DNA from: Bradyrhizobium liaoningense
GTDB lineage: Bacteria > Pseudomonadota > Alphaproteobacteria > Rhizobiales > Xanthobacteraceae
Direction: 5' to 3'
Length of the DNA: 64,000 bases
Assembly: GCF_018130785.1 (NCBI RefSeq)
Contig: NZ_JAFCJT010000006.1
Location: 1-64,000, forward strand
Shown piece after piece: positions 16,307 through 24,869 of the stretch. The notes under the pieces are model-generated. The model saw only the letters and a program-made list of their open reading frames with translations, was not told the DNA's origin and ran no database searches. Every line of letters begins with the position of its first letter. Within the stretch, counting starts at the first letter, position 1. A program made the position numbers and the translations under genes.

Positions 16307-17212
16307 ATGTCAAGCCTGCTTACGAACTCGACCGCCATGACCGCGCTCCAGACCCTGCGGTCTGTCAGCTCGCAGCTTTCCACCACGCAGAACCGGATCT
16401 CGACCGGCCAGCGCGTGGCGACCGCTTCGGACAACGCCGCCTACTGGTCGATCGCCACCTCGATGCGCGCCGACAACGCCGCGCTCTCCGCGGTGTCCGA
16501 CTCGCTCGGTCTGTCGGCCGCGACGGTCGACACGGAGTACACCGCTCTGACCACGGTCATCGGCAACAAGGACTCCGGTCTGACCAAGCTCCAGTCGCTG
16601 CTGGTCGAAGCCAAGACCGCCGGTATCGACCGCACCAAGATCCAGGCCGACATCACCCAGATCCAGCAGCAGATGAAGGCGACGGCCAGCGCCGCGACCT
16701 TCAACGGCGTGAACTGGCTGAGCACGACCGCCACCACGCCTGCGACGGTCAACCTGGTGTCGTCGTACTCCCGCGTCGGCGCGGTTCCGACCACCGGCTC
16801 CATCACCCTCACCACCGCCAACTACTCGCTCTATACCTCCACCCAGGGCGGCTTCCTGGACAAGGTGAGCGGCGCTGCGTCGGTTGATACGCTCAGCATC
16901 TCCGCGCTGACCGACTCGGCTGCCGACCAGACCACGCTCGACGGCTACATCACGCAGGTCACTGCTGCGATCAACTCGGTGGCTTCGGCCGCTGCCGATC
17001 TCGGCGCCGTCAAGACCCGTATCTCGACCAACTCGGACTTCGTGAAGTCGCTGATGGACTCGGTTGATCGCGGTATCGGCCAGCTCGTCGACGCCGACAT
17101 GAACCAGGAGTCCACCCGCCTGGCGGCCCTCCAGGTCCAGCAGCAGCTCGGCGTGCAGGCGCTCTCGATCGCCAACAACAGCAGCCAGAGCATCCTGTCG
17201 CTGTTCCGCTAA
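16307..17212 (+). CDS. lafA1: Lateral-type flagellin 1
   Basis: This 301-residue flagellin consists essentially of the D0/D1 ends with a short middle. The N-terminus (TNSTAMTALQTLRSVSSQLS, then ISTGQRVATASDNAAYWSIA) and C-terminus (LAALQVQQQLGVQALSIANNSSQSILSLFR) are canonical. It is exported and polymerised into the filament. The paralogue at 17489 is very similar along its whole length. It is preceded by the promoter element and structured leader, and followed by a strong terminator. The symbol follows usage for lateral flagellins of Bradyrhizobium; the lateral identity is inferred from the locus type. Confidence 0.95.
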   Translation: MSSLLTNSTAMTALQTLRSVSSQLSTTQNRISTGQRVATASDNAAYWSIATSMRADNAALSAVSDSLGLSAATVDTEYTALTTVIGNKDSGLTKLQSLLVEAKTAGIDRTKIQADITQIQQQMKATASAATFNGVNWLSTTATTPATVNLVSSYSRVGAVPTTGSITLTTANYSLYTSTQGGFLDKVSGAASVDTLSISALTDSAADQTTLDGYITQVTAAINSVASAAADLGAVKTRISTNSDFVKSLMDSVDRGIGQLVDADMNQESTRLAALQVQQQLGVQALSIANNSSQSILSLFR

Positions 17213-17232
17213 GCCTCAAGACCATCCGGGGA

Positions 17233-17265
17233 GGGCCGCGCTTCTCGCGAAGCGCGGCCCTTTTT
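17233..17265 (+). terminator. Rho-independent terminator after flagellin 1
   Basis: GGGCCGCGCTT (17233-17243) pairs perfectly with AAGCGCGGCCC (17250-17260) across a 6-base loop and is followed by TTTTTCATTTT. This separates the two flagellin genes into independent transcripts. Confidence 0.88.
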
Positions 17266-17334
17266 CATTTTGGCGTGCCGCCGCCAGCACGTCACAATTT
17301 CGGCTGCCCTGTTGCAGCCGAGGCACAGAGCCAC

Positions 17335-17363
17335 AAGCCTCGCACAAGCTTCGCTCGCTAACT
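17335..17363 (+). promoter_or_regulatory. Flagellar promoter element upstream of flagellin 2
   Basis: CACAAGCCTCG followed directly by CACAAGCTTCG is an almost perfect 11-bp tandem repeat (half-sites at 17335 and 17346), with CTAACT at 17358-17363. The 5' leader elements start about 43 bp downstream. Confidence 0.65.
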
Positions 17364-17405
17364 TCGTCGCTACGACAGGTTGGGCCTAACCCGCTCTTCC
17401 GTAGC

Positions 17406-17484
17406 CCAAAGGCATGACGCCGCCCTGTCGTACCGGTGCAAGCCCGGTATGTCCCCAAACTCAATCCAATCTTCAAAGGGACAT
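17406..17484 (+). promoter_or_regulatory. Structured 5' leader of flagellin 2 mRNA
   Basis: It repeats the plan of the flagellin 1 leader: CCAAAGGCATGACGCCGCCC (17406-17425), hairpin TACCGG (17431-17436) with CCGGTA (17444-17449), loop TGCAAGC, then ATGTCCC (17449-17455) complementary to GGGACAT (17478-17484) at the Shine-Dalgarno. The 22 bases between the last two arms differ from the other leader. The start codon is 4 bases after the element. Confidence 0.65.
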
Positions 17485-17488
17485 TAAA

Positions 17489-18397
17489 ATGGGTTCTAGT
17501 CTGCTCACCAACTCGTCTGCAATGACCGCGCTGCAGACCCTCCGGAACGTCAGCTCGCAGCTCGCGACGACGCAAAACCGGATCTCGACCGGCCAGCGCG
17601 TGGCCACCGCTTCGGACAACGCCGCCTACTGGTCGATCGCCACCTCGATGCGCGCCGACAACGCCGCGCTCTCCGCCGTCTCGGACTCGCTCGGTCTGTC
17701 GGCTGCGACCGTCGACACCGAATATACCGCTCTGACCGCGGTTGTCGGTGACAAGACCGGCGGCCTGACCAAGCTCCAGTCGCTGCTGGTCGAAGCCAAG
17801 ACCGCCGGTATCGACCGCACCAAGATCCAGGCCGACATCACCCAGATCCAGCAGCAGATGAAGGGCACCGCCGATGCGGCGACCTTCAACGGCGTGAACT
17901 GGCTGAGCACGACCGCGACGACGCCGGCGACCTTCAACCTGGTGTCGTCGTTCTCGCGCGTCGGCGGCACGCCGACGATCGGGTCCATCACCCTGACGAT
18001 CGCCAACTACTCGCTCTACACCGCGACCCAGACCGGTATCCTGGACAAGGTGAGCGGCGCCGCGTCGATCAACACGATCAACATCGCGGCGCTGACCGAC
18101 TCGACGGCTGACCAGACCACGCTCGACGGCTTTATCACGCAGGTCACCGCCGCGCTCAACTCGGTGGCTTCGGCCGCAGCCGATCTCGGCGCCGTCAAGA
18201 ACCGCATCTCGACCAACACGGAGTTCGTCAAGACCCTGATGGACTCGGTGGATCGTGGTGTCGGTCAGCTCGTCGACGCCGACATGAACGCGGAATCGAC
18301 CCGCCTTCAGGCGCTCCAGACCCAGCAGCAGCTCGGCGTTCAGGCCCTCTCGATCGCCAACCAGAACAGCCAGAGCATCCTGTCGCTGTTCAAGTAA
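17489..18397 (+). CDS. lafA2: Lateral-type flagellin 2
   Basis: The 302-residue product begins MGSSLLTNSSAMTALQTLRN and is nearly the same length and sequence as flagellin 1, with differences mainly in the short middle region and near the ends. I place the start at ATG 17489, preceded by AAAGGGA. The longer frame from 17414 would translate the leader hairpins. About 100 bp in the 5' half (17765-17864) show no visible mismatch with flagellin 1 (16580-16679). The gene is monocistronic, followed by a GC-rich hairpin. Confidence 0.95.
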   Translation: MGSSLLTNSSAMTALQTLRNVSSQLATTQNRISTGQRVATASDNAAYWSIATSMRADNAALSAVSDSLGLSAATVDTEYTALTAVVGDKTGGLTKLQSLLVEAKTAGIDRTKIQADITQIQQQMKGTADAATFNGVNWLSTTATTPATFNLVSSFSRVGGTPTIGSITLTIANYSLYTATQTGILDKVSGAASINTINIAALTDSTADQTTLDGFITQVTAALNSVASAAADLGAVKNRISTNTEFVKTLMDSVDRGVGQLVDADMNAESTRLQALQTQQQLGVQALSIANQNSQSILSLFK

Positions 18398-18414
18398 GCT
18401 TCGGCTTTGGAAAC

Positions 18415-18440
18415 GACCGTGCTCCCTCGGGAGCACGGTC
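18415..18440 (+). terminator. Hairpin downstream of flagellin 2
   Basis: GACCGTGCTCCC (18415-18426) pairs perfectly with GGGAGCACGGTC (18429-18440), leaving only a 2-base formal loop. No T-run follows, so it may act as a 3' stability hairpin or a factor-assisted terminator rather than a classical one. Confidence 0.6.
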
Positions 18441-18632
18441 CCTGCCGTGAACGGCGGATGTGACGGCACATGCGTGCCCGTAATAGAAGATCTTCCGACG
18501 CCAGACTTCGTGCAACACGCCGCACCCGATCGCGCTGTCATGCGCTCGCGCCTGCTTGTTGCTCCTGAACCGATTGCGTCGTCCAAGACTCTTGCGAAAT
18601 TTCAACGCCTCGCCTGCGAACTGACACATTCG

Positions 18633-18660
18633 TGCCCTGGCGCAACCTTCAGACAAGGTT
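18633..18660 (+). promoter_or_regulatory. Weak flagellar promoter element upstream of fliF
   Basis: TGGCGCAACCTTC (18638-18650) resembles the TCGCGCAAGCTTC core of the element, but the upstream half-site and the CTA triplet are poor. CAACCTT and AAGGTTG (18643-18649, 18655-18661) also form a perfect 7-bp hairpin. The distance to the fliF ATG (about 45 bp) fits a promoter. Confidence 0.3.
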
Positions 18661-18702
18661 GGCAGCGGAGTGTCCCATACGTTCGCATTGGTACGAGGTC
18701 AT

Positions 18703-20331
18703 ATGCTGCTCAGTCGCGCGCAGGTACAGCAACTGCTCAACAATCTGCTGGAGCTTGGGCCGCGGCGCTTGATGGCCTTGGGACTGATCGGCTTTGCCGT
18801 TCTCGTCACCGTCGTCGGCGGCGCCTATTATCTGAGCCGGCCTGAGTTCGAAACGCTCTATACCGGCCTTTCCCGCGAAGACGTGACGCGCATGGGCGCC
18901 GCGCTGCGCGAGCAGAATATCACATTCGACGTCAATACGGCCGGCGACGCCGTCTCGGTGCGCCCGAGCCAGACCATGCAGGCGCGGATGCTGCTCGCCG
19001 AGAAGGGACTGCCGACCAGCGCCAATTCCGGCTACGAGCTGTTCGACAAGATCGGTTCGCTCGGCCTCACCTCGTTCATGCAGGAGGTCACCAAGCTCCG
19101 GGCGCTCGAAGGCGAGATCGCGCGCACGGTGCAGTTGATGAAGGGCGTCAAGGCGGCTCGGGTCCATATCGTGCTGCCGGTCCGGGGCTCGTTCCGCGCG
19201 ACGCAGCAGCCGCCCTCGGCGTCGGTCGTGCTGCGCACCGATGGCGCGATCGAGGCGCGCACGGCGCAGTCGATCCGCCACCTCGTCGCCGCCGCCATTC
19301 CCGGCATGAGCCGCGACAAGGTGACGGTGCTGGATGCCGACGGTTCGATGCTGCTCGCCGAAGAGGATGAGGCGACCGCCGCACCGACCAAGATGGCAAG
19401 TCTTCAGAAGACGGTCGGCGGCATGGTGCAGGAGAACATCCGCAAGGCGCTGACGCCGTATCTCGGCCTGGATAATTTCGAGGTCAGCGTCGCGCCGCAG
19501 CTCTCGACCGACAAGCGGCAAATCAACGAGACCGTCTACGATCCGGAGAACCGCGCCGAGCGGTCGGTCCGGAACGTCCGCGAGAAGGAATCGTCGCAGA
19601 ACGCGGACCGTTCGACCCCGACCACGGTGCAGCAGAATCTTCCCGACCAGCAGGTGAACGCCGGCGGCGGCAAGAATTCCAACGAGGACAAGAGCCGCCG
19701 CGAGGACGTCACCAATTTCGAGGTGTCGTCCAAGACCACGACCACGGTGAGCGACGGCTATTCGGTCAAGAAGCTCTTCATTGCCGTCCTGGTCAACCGT
19801 GCGCGGCTCGTCGCCGACCTCGGCGACAAGAGCAACCAGGCGATCGTCGACAGCAAGCTTGCCGAGATCAGCCAGCTCGCGGCGACCGCCGGCGGACTGG
19901 ACAAGCAGCGCGGCGACCAGATCCAGGTGACGGCCGTCGACTTCATCGAAGGCTCGCGCGAATTGGCGCCGGTACCGCCGATCAGCTTCGTCGAGATGAT
20001 CAACAAGCAGCTCGGCAGCGTCATCAATGCGGTCACCATCCTGGCCGTTGCCTCGATGCTGGTCTGGTTCGGCCTTCGCCCTGCGGTCAACGGCATCCTG
20101 ATGCATCGCGCAGCACAGGAGCAGACCGAGGCGGCCGAGGTCGCCGAGCTTGAAGCTGCCACGGCCCTTGCATTGGCCGAGAGTCAGGACCCCGAGCTCA
20201 ACCTCGTCGAGGATCTCGAAGGCAAGATGCAGCGAACGCCGCAGAAGCGGCTGGAGCAGATCGTCCGTCTCGATCAGATGCAGGCAGCAGCAATCCTTAA
20301 AGACTGGATGCGACGCGAGGAGGCAGCATGA
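18703..20331 (+). CDS. fliF: Flagellar MS-ring protein FliF
   Basis: FliF (542 residues) forms the MS ring in the inner membrane. There is a first membrane segment at about residues 23-44 (LMALGLIGFAVLVTVVGGAY), then a periplasmic YscJ-type domain (LAEKGLPTSANSGYELFDKI, VKAARVHIVLP) and a disordered linker. The second membrane segment is at about 440-460 (VINAVTILAVASMLVWFGLR), followed by a FliG-binding tail (LEQIVRLDQMQAAAILKDWM). ATG 18703 is chosen over GTG 18670 because GAGG stands just upstream and the promoter-like element leaves little room for the longer form. The stop overlaps the next gene by 4 bp. Confidence 0.95.
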   Translation: MLLSRAQVQQLLNNLLELGPRRLMALGLIGFAVLVTVVGGAYYLSRPEFETLYTGLSREDVTRMGAALREQNITFDVNTAGDAVSVRPSQTMQARMLLAEKGLPTSANSGYELFDKIGSLGLTSFMQEVTKLRALEGEIARTVQLMKGVKAARVHIVLPVRGSFRATQQPPSASVVLRTDGAIEARTAQSIRHLVAAAIPGMSRDKVTVLDADGSMLLAEEDEATAAPTKMASLQKTVGGMVQENIRKALTPYLGLDNFEVSVAPQLSTDKRQINETVYDPENRAERSVRNVREKESSQNADRSTPTTVQQNLPDQQVNAGGGKNSNEDKSRREDVTNFEVSSKTTTTVSDGYSVKKLFIAVLVNRARLVADLGDKSNQAIVDSKLAEISQLAATAGGLDKQRGDQIQVTAVDFIEGSRELAPVPPISFVEMINKQLGSVINAVTILAVASMLVWFGLRPAVNGILMHRAAQEQTEAAEVAELEAATALALAESQDPELNLVEDLEGKMQRTPQKRLEQIVRLDQMQAAAILKDWMRREEAA

Positions 20332-21041
20332 ACGCGGCAATCGGAAAACTCCTGACGCAGTTCGACGCGAATGGGCGGGCCAAGTCTCCACCGCCGCCTC
20401 CGCCGCCCAAGATCCAGGATGTGCTGACAAGGCCGAAGGAGGTGCGACGTGAGCCTCAGCCGCAGCATCAGGTCCAGCCGCAGCGTCCGGCTCAATCGCA
20501 GCCGCAGCTTCAGTCGCCGCTTCCGGCGCCCGAGGCGGAAGCTCCGCCGGTCAATCTTCTCGAAGATGCCTATCGTCGCGGCCATGCCGCTGGTGTTGCG
20601 GAAGGCGATGCCCGGGTTGCCGAGGAGCGCGTCCGCAGCGCGATCCGGCTTGGCGAGGAGCGGGCCAAATGGTCCGACCAGCAGGCGGCTGCGATCGTGG
20701 GCGGCTTCGAGACGGCTTGCCGCGAGATCGAAACCAACATCGCAAGCTCGGTTGCGCGGATCTTGCTGCCTTTCCTCGCCGAGGCCGTCCGTGACAAGGC
20801 GATCGGATCACTGGTCGAGCAGATCGCGGCGCTGACCGGCAATTCGCCGGTGCCGGTGTTCAAGGTCACCGGCCCGGGTGAATTGCTCGATCTGGTGCGC
20901 TCGCAACTCCAGACGGCCCGGCGAACCGGGGTTGAATACGAAGCCGCCGAGACTTTCGAGGTCCGCGTTGTCGCTGACCAGACCGTGATCGAGACGCAGA
21001 TCGCAGCGTGGAGCGAACGTCTGAACGAGGCGCGCCGGTAG
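20328..21041 (+). CDS. FliH-like export ATPase regulator
   Basis: The 237-residue protein has a proline/glutamine-rich N-terminal third, with a polyproline stretch near residue 21. A helical region follows (EDAYRRGHAAGVAEGDARVA, EERVRSAIRLGEERAKWSDQ) whose small-residue spacing resembles FliH/YscL. The C-terminal alpha/beta part ends EVRVVADQTVIETQIAAWSE. FliH dimers bind and restrain FliI. Sequence conservation of FliH is always low, so the call rests on length, domain layout and position between fliF and motB. It overlaps fliF by 4 bp. Confidence 0.65.
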   Translation: MNAAIGKLLTQFDANGRAKSPPPPPPPKIQDVLTRPKEVRREPQPQHQVQPQRPAQSQPQLQSPLPAPEAEAPPVNLLEDAYRRGHAAGVAEGDARVAEERVRSAIRLGEERAKWSDQQAAAIVGGFETACREIETNIASSVARILLPFLAEAVRDKAIGSLVEQIAALTGNSPVPVFKVTGPGELLDLVRSQLQTARRTGVEYEAAETFEVRVVADQTVIETQIAAWSERLNEARR

Positions 21042-21046
21042 TCGCC

Positions 21047-22372
21047 ATGGAAGAAGTCAAGCACGAGCTGGTAATCATCCGCCGGCGCAGCGCCTTCGCC
21101 GAGGAGGCGCATCACGGTGGCGTCTGGAAGATCGCGTATGCGGACTTCATGACGGCGATGATGGCATTCTTTCTGGTCATGTGGCTGCTCAATGCGCTCA
21201 ACCAGGACCAGAAGCAGGTGGTCGCGAGCTATTTCAACCCGATCAAGCTCGCGGAGAACGCACCGGCCCCGAAGGGCCTCAAGGATCTCACCAAGAAGGA
21301 GCCGACGCAGTTCGAAGGCCAGGACGGCAAGCGTCAGCCGGCCGGGCCGAACGAAGAACGTCGCGGAGACTCGCCGACGGCGGAGAAGCCTGCCTCCTTC
21401 GAAGAGAAGGTTCTGTTCCGCGATCCCTATGCGACGCTTGCCGAGATCGCGAACAGCTCGAACCAGGCCTCGGGCCAGCGCCGAGCCGGCGCGCTGACCT
21501 CCGCCGAAGAGGATGGCCTCAAGGGCGGCGATGCCTACCGCGATCCATTCGACCCCGGCTATTGGAAGTTGGCGCCACAGACCTCCAAGGATGCGGATCG
21601 CTTCATCGACAGCGAGCCAAAGCCGAATGCCTCCGCGCGCGACAACGCGTCCGGGACAGGTCAGGGCGAGCCGCAGGCGCCCCGCGCCAGGCAGGACGAT
21701 GCCGGCGGAAGCGTGGCTCCGAACGCGGAGGCGTCGTCTGCAAGCCTGTCACCCCTGCTGCCGCCGGGGCCTGCGCCTTCGCAGGCTCAACGCGATGGCA
21801 GCGCCCAGGCGAATACGCAGCCAGGCGCCCAGGCGAGCGCCGCCGCACAGTCACGCCCTAATGATGCCGCGAAGAATCTCGAATCGCGCGATACGGCGCA
21901 GACCCAGCAGCCGACCGTCAAGCAGCTACAGTCCGCGATCGCGGATGCGCTGTCGGACATCAAGGCCGGTGCGGGGCCGGCGGCCGAGGTGCGCCAAGTC
22001 GAGGAAGGACTGCTGATCAGCCTGACCGACGACGCGAGCTTCGGCATGTTCGCGGTCGGCTCGGCCGAGCCGCGGCCCGAACTCATCCGCGTGATCGACA
22101 AGATCGGGCCGCTGCTGACGAAGCGCCAGGGCATGATCATCGTCCGCGGCCACACCGACAACCGGCCTTACAAATCCGAGAATTACGACAATTGGCGGCT
22201 GTCGACCGCGCGCGCGCAGATGGCTTATTACATGCTGGTCCGGTCCGGCGTTGACGCACAGCGGATTGAGCACGTCGAAGGCTACGCCGATCGGCGGCCG
22301 AAACTGACGAACGATCCTGCTGCCGCCCAGAACCGCCGGATCGAGATCCTGATCCGGGAGAAGCGCCCTTGA
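21047..22372 (+). CDS. motB: Flagellar motor stator protein MotB
   Basis: MotB (441 residues) anchors the stator to peptidoglycan and carries the proton-binding aspartate. The single membrane segment near residues 31-50 contains YADFMTAMMAFFLVMWLLNA, with the conserved Asp33. The long alanine/glutamine-rich linker (about 100-300) is typical of rhizobial MotB. The C-terminal OmpA-like domain has IIVRGHTDNRPYKSENYDNW and RRIEILI. ATG 21047 gives the standard N-terminus; an upstream frame start at 21008 lies inside the previous gene. It is followed with a 4-bp overlap by motC. Confidence 0.95.
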   Translation: MEEVKHELVIIRRRSAFAEEAHHGGVWKIAYADFMTAMMAFFLVMWLLNALNQDQKQVVASYFNPIKLAENAPAPKGLKDLTKKEPTQFEGQDGKRQPAGPNEERRGDSPTAEKPASFEEKVLFRDPYATLAEIANSSNQASGQRRAGALTSAEEDGLKGGDAYRDPFDPGYWKLAPQTSKDADRFIDSEPKPNASARDNASGTGQGEPQAPRARQDDAGGSVAPNAEASSASLSPLLPPGPAPSQAQRDGSAQANTQPGAQASAAAQSRPNDAAKNLESRDTAQTQQPTVKQLQSAIADALSDIKAGAGPAAEVRQVEEGLLISLTDDASFGMFAVGSAEPRPELIRVIDKIGPLLTKRQGMIIVRGHTDNRPYKSENYDNWRLSTARAQMAYYMLVRSGVDAQRIEHVEGYADRRPKLTNDPAAAQNRRIEILIREKRP

Positions 22373-23562
22373 TCAGGCCGCTCCTGGGCGCCGCGCTGCT
22401 GATGCTGCTGCCGTTCACGACGGTATACGCGTTTGCCGATCCGGCACCGTCCCCGGCATCAACCTCGGGCGAGCCCTATGAGCTCGTGCGCACATTGCAG
22501 GCGGTGCAGGATGGTATTGCCCGTGGTGACACCGCGGCGCATGGCAGCCACATCGCGCTGATCCGGCAGGTCGGGGAAAAGTTCCTCGCCGCCGATGCGG
22601 GTGTGTGGAGCAATGCGCAGAACGGCCAGGCCGTCATCATCTATCTGCTCAGCGGCGGCGGGCCGCAGGTCATCCGAAAGCTGCCGCGCGACAAGCTGAA
22701 CGTCGACGAGCGGCTGTTCAATGGTGCGCTGGCCTATGTCGAAGGCCGCCAGGACGAGGCGCGCGAGCTGCTCAAGAACGTCAAGCCGCGCACGCTTCCA
22801 TCGGGCCTGGGCGGACAGGTCGCGCTGGTCCAGGGCGCGCTGTTCGCGCGCGCCGAGGCATCGCTCGCGATCGAGCGCCTGGACGACGCGCGCCTGCTTT
22901 TGCCGGGCACGCTCGTGGAGGAGGCGGCGCTGCGGCGCGAGATCCTGCTGGTCGGGCAGGCCGAGGATTTCGACAAGTTCGAGTTCCTTACGCTGGCCTA
23001 TATCCGCCATTACCGCAACTCGGTCTATGCCGGGGACTTCTGGCAGCGCTTCTCCTCTGGCCTGACGCAATCCAGCCTCGCTCTCGACGAACGCCGCTTT
23101 GCGCGGATCGTCACGCTGCTGGAGCAGCTCGACCGCGCGAGCCGCCTCAAGCTTTATCTCGTGATCGCGCGCACCGCGATGGTAAATGGACGGCTGGCTG
23201 TGACCCGGCTTGCAGGCGAGCGCGCGCTGACGCTCAGCGCCGATGCTTCGGCAGATCGCGAGCGCGCGCATTTCTTCCGCGGCGTTTCGCGGGCCCTCAC
23301 TGACGAGTATGACGGTGGTGTCGCCGAGCTGAAGGCACTCGACCGCCCGAAGCTGCCCGAGCGCGACGTTCCGTTGCTGAATGCGACGTTGCAGCTCGCA
23401 CTCGATGTCCGCAAGTCGTTCGCCGGCGGATCCACCGCCGCCGCCGACAAGCCTCCAGTCACGCCGGCGCGTCTCGATCTCGCCTCGTCGACCGAGACGC
23501 TTGCGCGCGCGCAGAAGCAGCTCGGCGAACTCGAACGCCTTACCAGGGATCGCCGTCCATGA
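22369..23562 (+). CDS. motC: Periplasmic motility protein MotC
   Basis: The 397-residue protein has a signal peptide (LLGAALLMLLPFTTVYAFA) and an all-helical, TPR-like body, e.g. RLFNGALAYVEGRQDEAREL and LARAQKQLGELERLTRDRRP at the C-terminus. Length, signal and position after motB match MotC of Sinorhizobium, a periplasmic protein that works with MotB and is stabilised by MotE (13360). The start is TTG 22369, with GGGAG 8 bases upstream; it overlaps the motB stop. The stop overlaps the fliK ATG (ATGA). Confidence 0.9.
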   Translation: MIRPLLGAALLMLLPFTTVYAFADPAPSPASTSGEPYELVRTLQAVQDGIARGDTAAHGSHIALIRQVGEKFLAADAGVWSNAQNGQAVIIYLLSGGGPQVIRKLPRDKLNVDERLFNGALAYVEGRQDEARELLKNVKPRTLPSGLGGQVALVQGALFARAEASLAIERLDDARLLLPGTLVEEAALRREILLVGQAEDFDKFEFLTLAYIRHYRNSVYAGDFWQRFSSGLTQSSLALDERRFARIVTLLEQLDRASRLKLYLVIARTAMVNGRLAVTRLAGERALTLSADASADRERAHFFRGVSRALTDEYDGGVAELKALDRPKLPERDVPLLNATLQLALDVRKSFAGGSTAAADKPPVTPARLDLASSTETLARAQKQLGELERLTRDRRP

Positions 23563-24869
23563 CGAAGCTCAGTGGAACCTCCGGACAGGTTTTTTCGGGT
23601 CTCGCCGAAAGCCTCAACATGCGCAGCACATCGCGCGCGGGCAAGTCCGCCGGAACGAAACCGCCGACAGATTCGTCGTTCAACGATCTGCTGCACACCG
23701 TCTCGAACCTCGCGAAGCGGGCGCTCAACGACGAGGGCAGCAACACGAGCGTGAAGGCCGGATCGTTGCCCACGCGTCTGGCGCACCCGACCGGACAGGA
23801 CAAGACGGTGCGGGAACGCACCGAGGCGGATGACAAGCCTGAAGCCATTCGCAAATCGTCCGACGAGAAAACTGAGAAGTCGCCGGAGACGCAAATTCCC
23901 GTCGATCACAGCGCGAAGGCCGATGTTCCGGATCGATCGAGCATTCCGGCGATCGTCGAACAGCAATTCGCCGCCGTGCCAGCCGTGAAGCAGCAGATGC
24001 AATCGCCGGAGGGCGACAAGAGGGACGCGCCTGCGCGCCACGAGCGCTCTTCCACGACGAAGCATGAGGTCCAGGGCACGGCGAAGGTCGCATCTGCCGA
24101 ACCCGCGCCGTCCGCTGCCGTTTCAACGGGCGCGCGCTTGCAGGCCGCGGCAGCCCCGCAGCAAGGCAGCGATGCGTCCTCGAAGGCAATGCCCGCGACG
24201 CAGGGCTTCGAGGCCGTCACGGCCAATGTCGAACGCGCGGTCAAAGCCTCGGCGCGGGACGCATTGCCCGAAGCGACCAAGGTCACCGTGGTCCAGCAGG
24301 AGACCCATCTGCCGCCGGCGCAGTTCAGCGCCCCGCAGCAGGTCGCCAACGCAGTCGTCGCCGAGCTGAAGGAATCGCCGGCTCCGACGGCGTCGACCGC
24401 CGCCGATCTCGCGACGTCGCAGACCAACGCGTCTGAGCCGCTCAAGATCCTGACGATCAATCTCGAACCGCCGGCGCTCGGCAACGTCACAGTACGGCTA
24501 CGTCTCGTCGGTTCGGAAGTCTCCGTCCACCTCGCGGCCGAGCGCAAGGACACCAGCCTGATGCTGGATCAGCAGCGCGACTCGATCCGCGATCTCATGC
24601 AGTCGGCAGGCTATGTCGCCGACGTCGCGCCCGTGCAGCACGGCTCGCTGGACGGATTCCAGAGCGGCTCCGGCCAGTCGCAGCCGCAGCTCTCCAGCCA
24701 GCAACAGCCATCGTCGCAGTCGCAAGGCACGTTCGGCGGCGCCGGCACGTCGTCGGGGCAATCGGACGATGGGGCGAAGCAGGCGCGGCAGGAGCGCCAG
24801 TCCAACCAGGAGACGCGTCATGACCAGGACGTGGGGCCGCAAAATCGTCGCGGCCCTGTTTATCTGTAA
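23559..24869 (+). CDS. fliK: Hook-length control protein FliK (MotD-type)
   Basis: The protein is 436 residues, with a long low-complexity N-terminal ruler region and a conserved C-terminal domain: EPLKILTINLEPPALGNVTV, SVHLAAERKDTSLMLDQQRD and IRDLMQSAGYVADV. FliK measures hook length and triggers the FlhB switch. In Sinorhizobium the gene at this position was first named motD. It ends in a serine/glutamine-rich tail and overlaps the start of the transglycosylase gene by 50 bp in another frame. Confidence 0.88.
   Translation: MTKLSGTSGQVFSGLAESLNMRSTSRAGKSAGTKPPTDSSFNDLLHTVSNLAKRALNDEGSNTSVKAGSLPTRLAHPTGQDKTVRERTEADDKPEAIRKSSDEKTEKSPETQIPVDHSAKADVPDRSSIPAIVEQQFAAVPAVKQQMQSPEGDKRDAPARHERSSTTKHEVQGTAKVASAEPAPSAAVSTGARLQAAAAPQQGSDASSKAMPATQGFEAVTANVERAVKASARDALPEATKVTVVQQETHLPPAQFSAPQQVANAVVAELKESPAPTASTAADLATSQTNASEPLKILTINLEPPALGNVTVRLRLVGSEVSVHLAAERKDTSLMLDQQRDSIRDLMQSAGYVADVAPVQHGSLDGFQSGSGQSQPQLSSQQQPSSQSQGTFGGAGTSSGQSDDGAKQARQERQSNQETRHDQDVGPQNRRGPVYL

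Larger units (their letters stand above)
18398..18702. other. Intergenic region between flagellin 2 and fliF
   Basis: About 305 bp without a gene. It holds the hairpin after flagellin 2 (18415-18440) and, near its right end, a weak copy of the flagellar promoter element (18633-18660) that probably serves fliF. Nothing else is recognised. Confidence 0.5.

Noticed and set aside
16307..18397. FliA (sigma-28) promoters for the flagellins
   Set aside because: No TAAA-N15-GCCGATAA-like sequence was found upstream of either gene, and no fliA or flgM gene is seen in the window.
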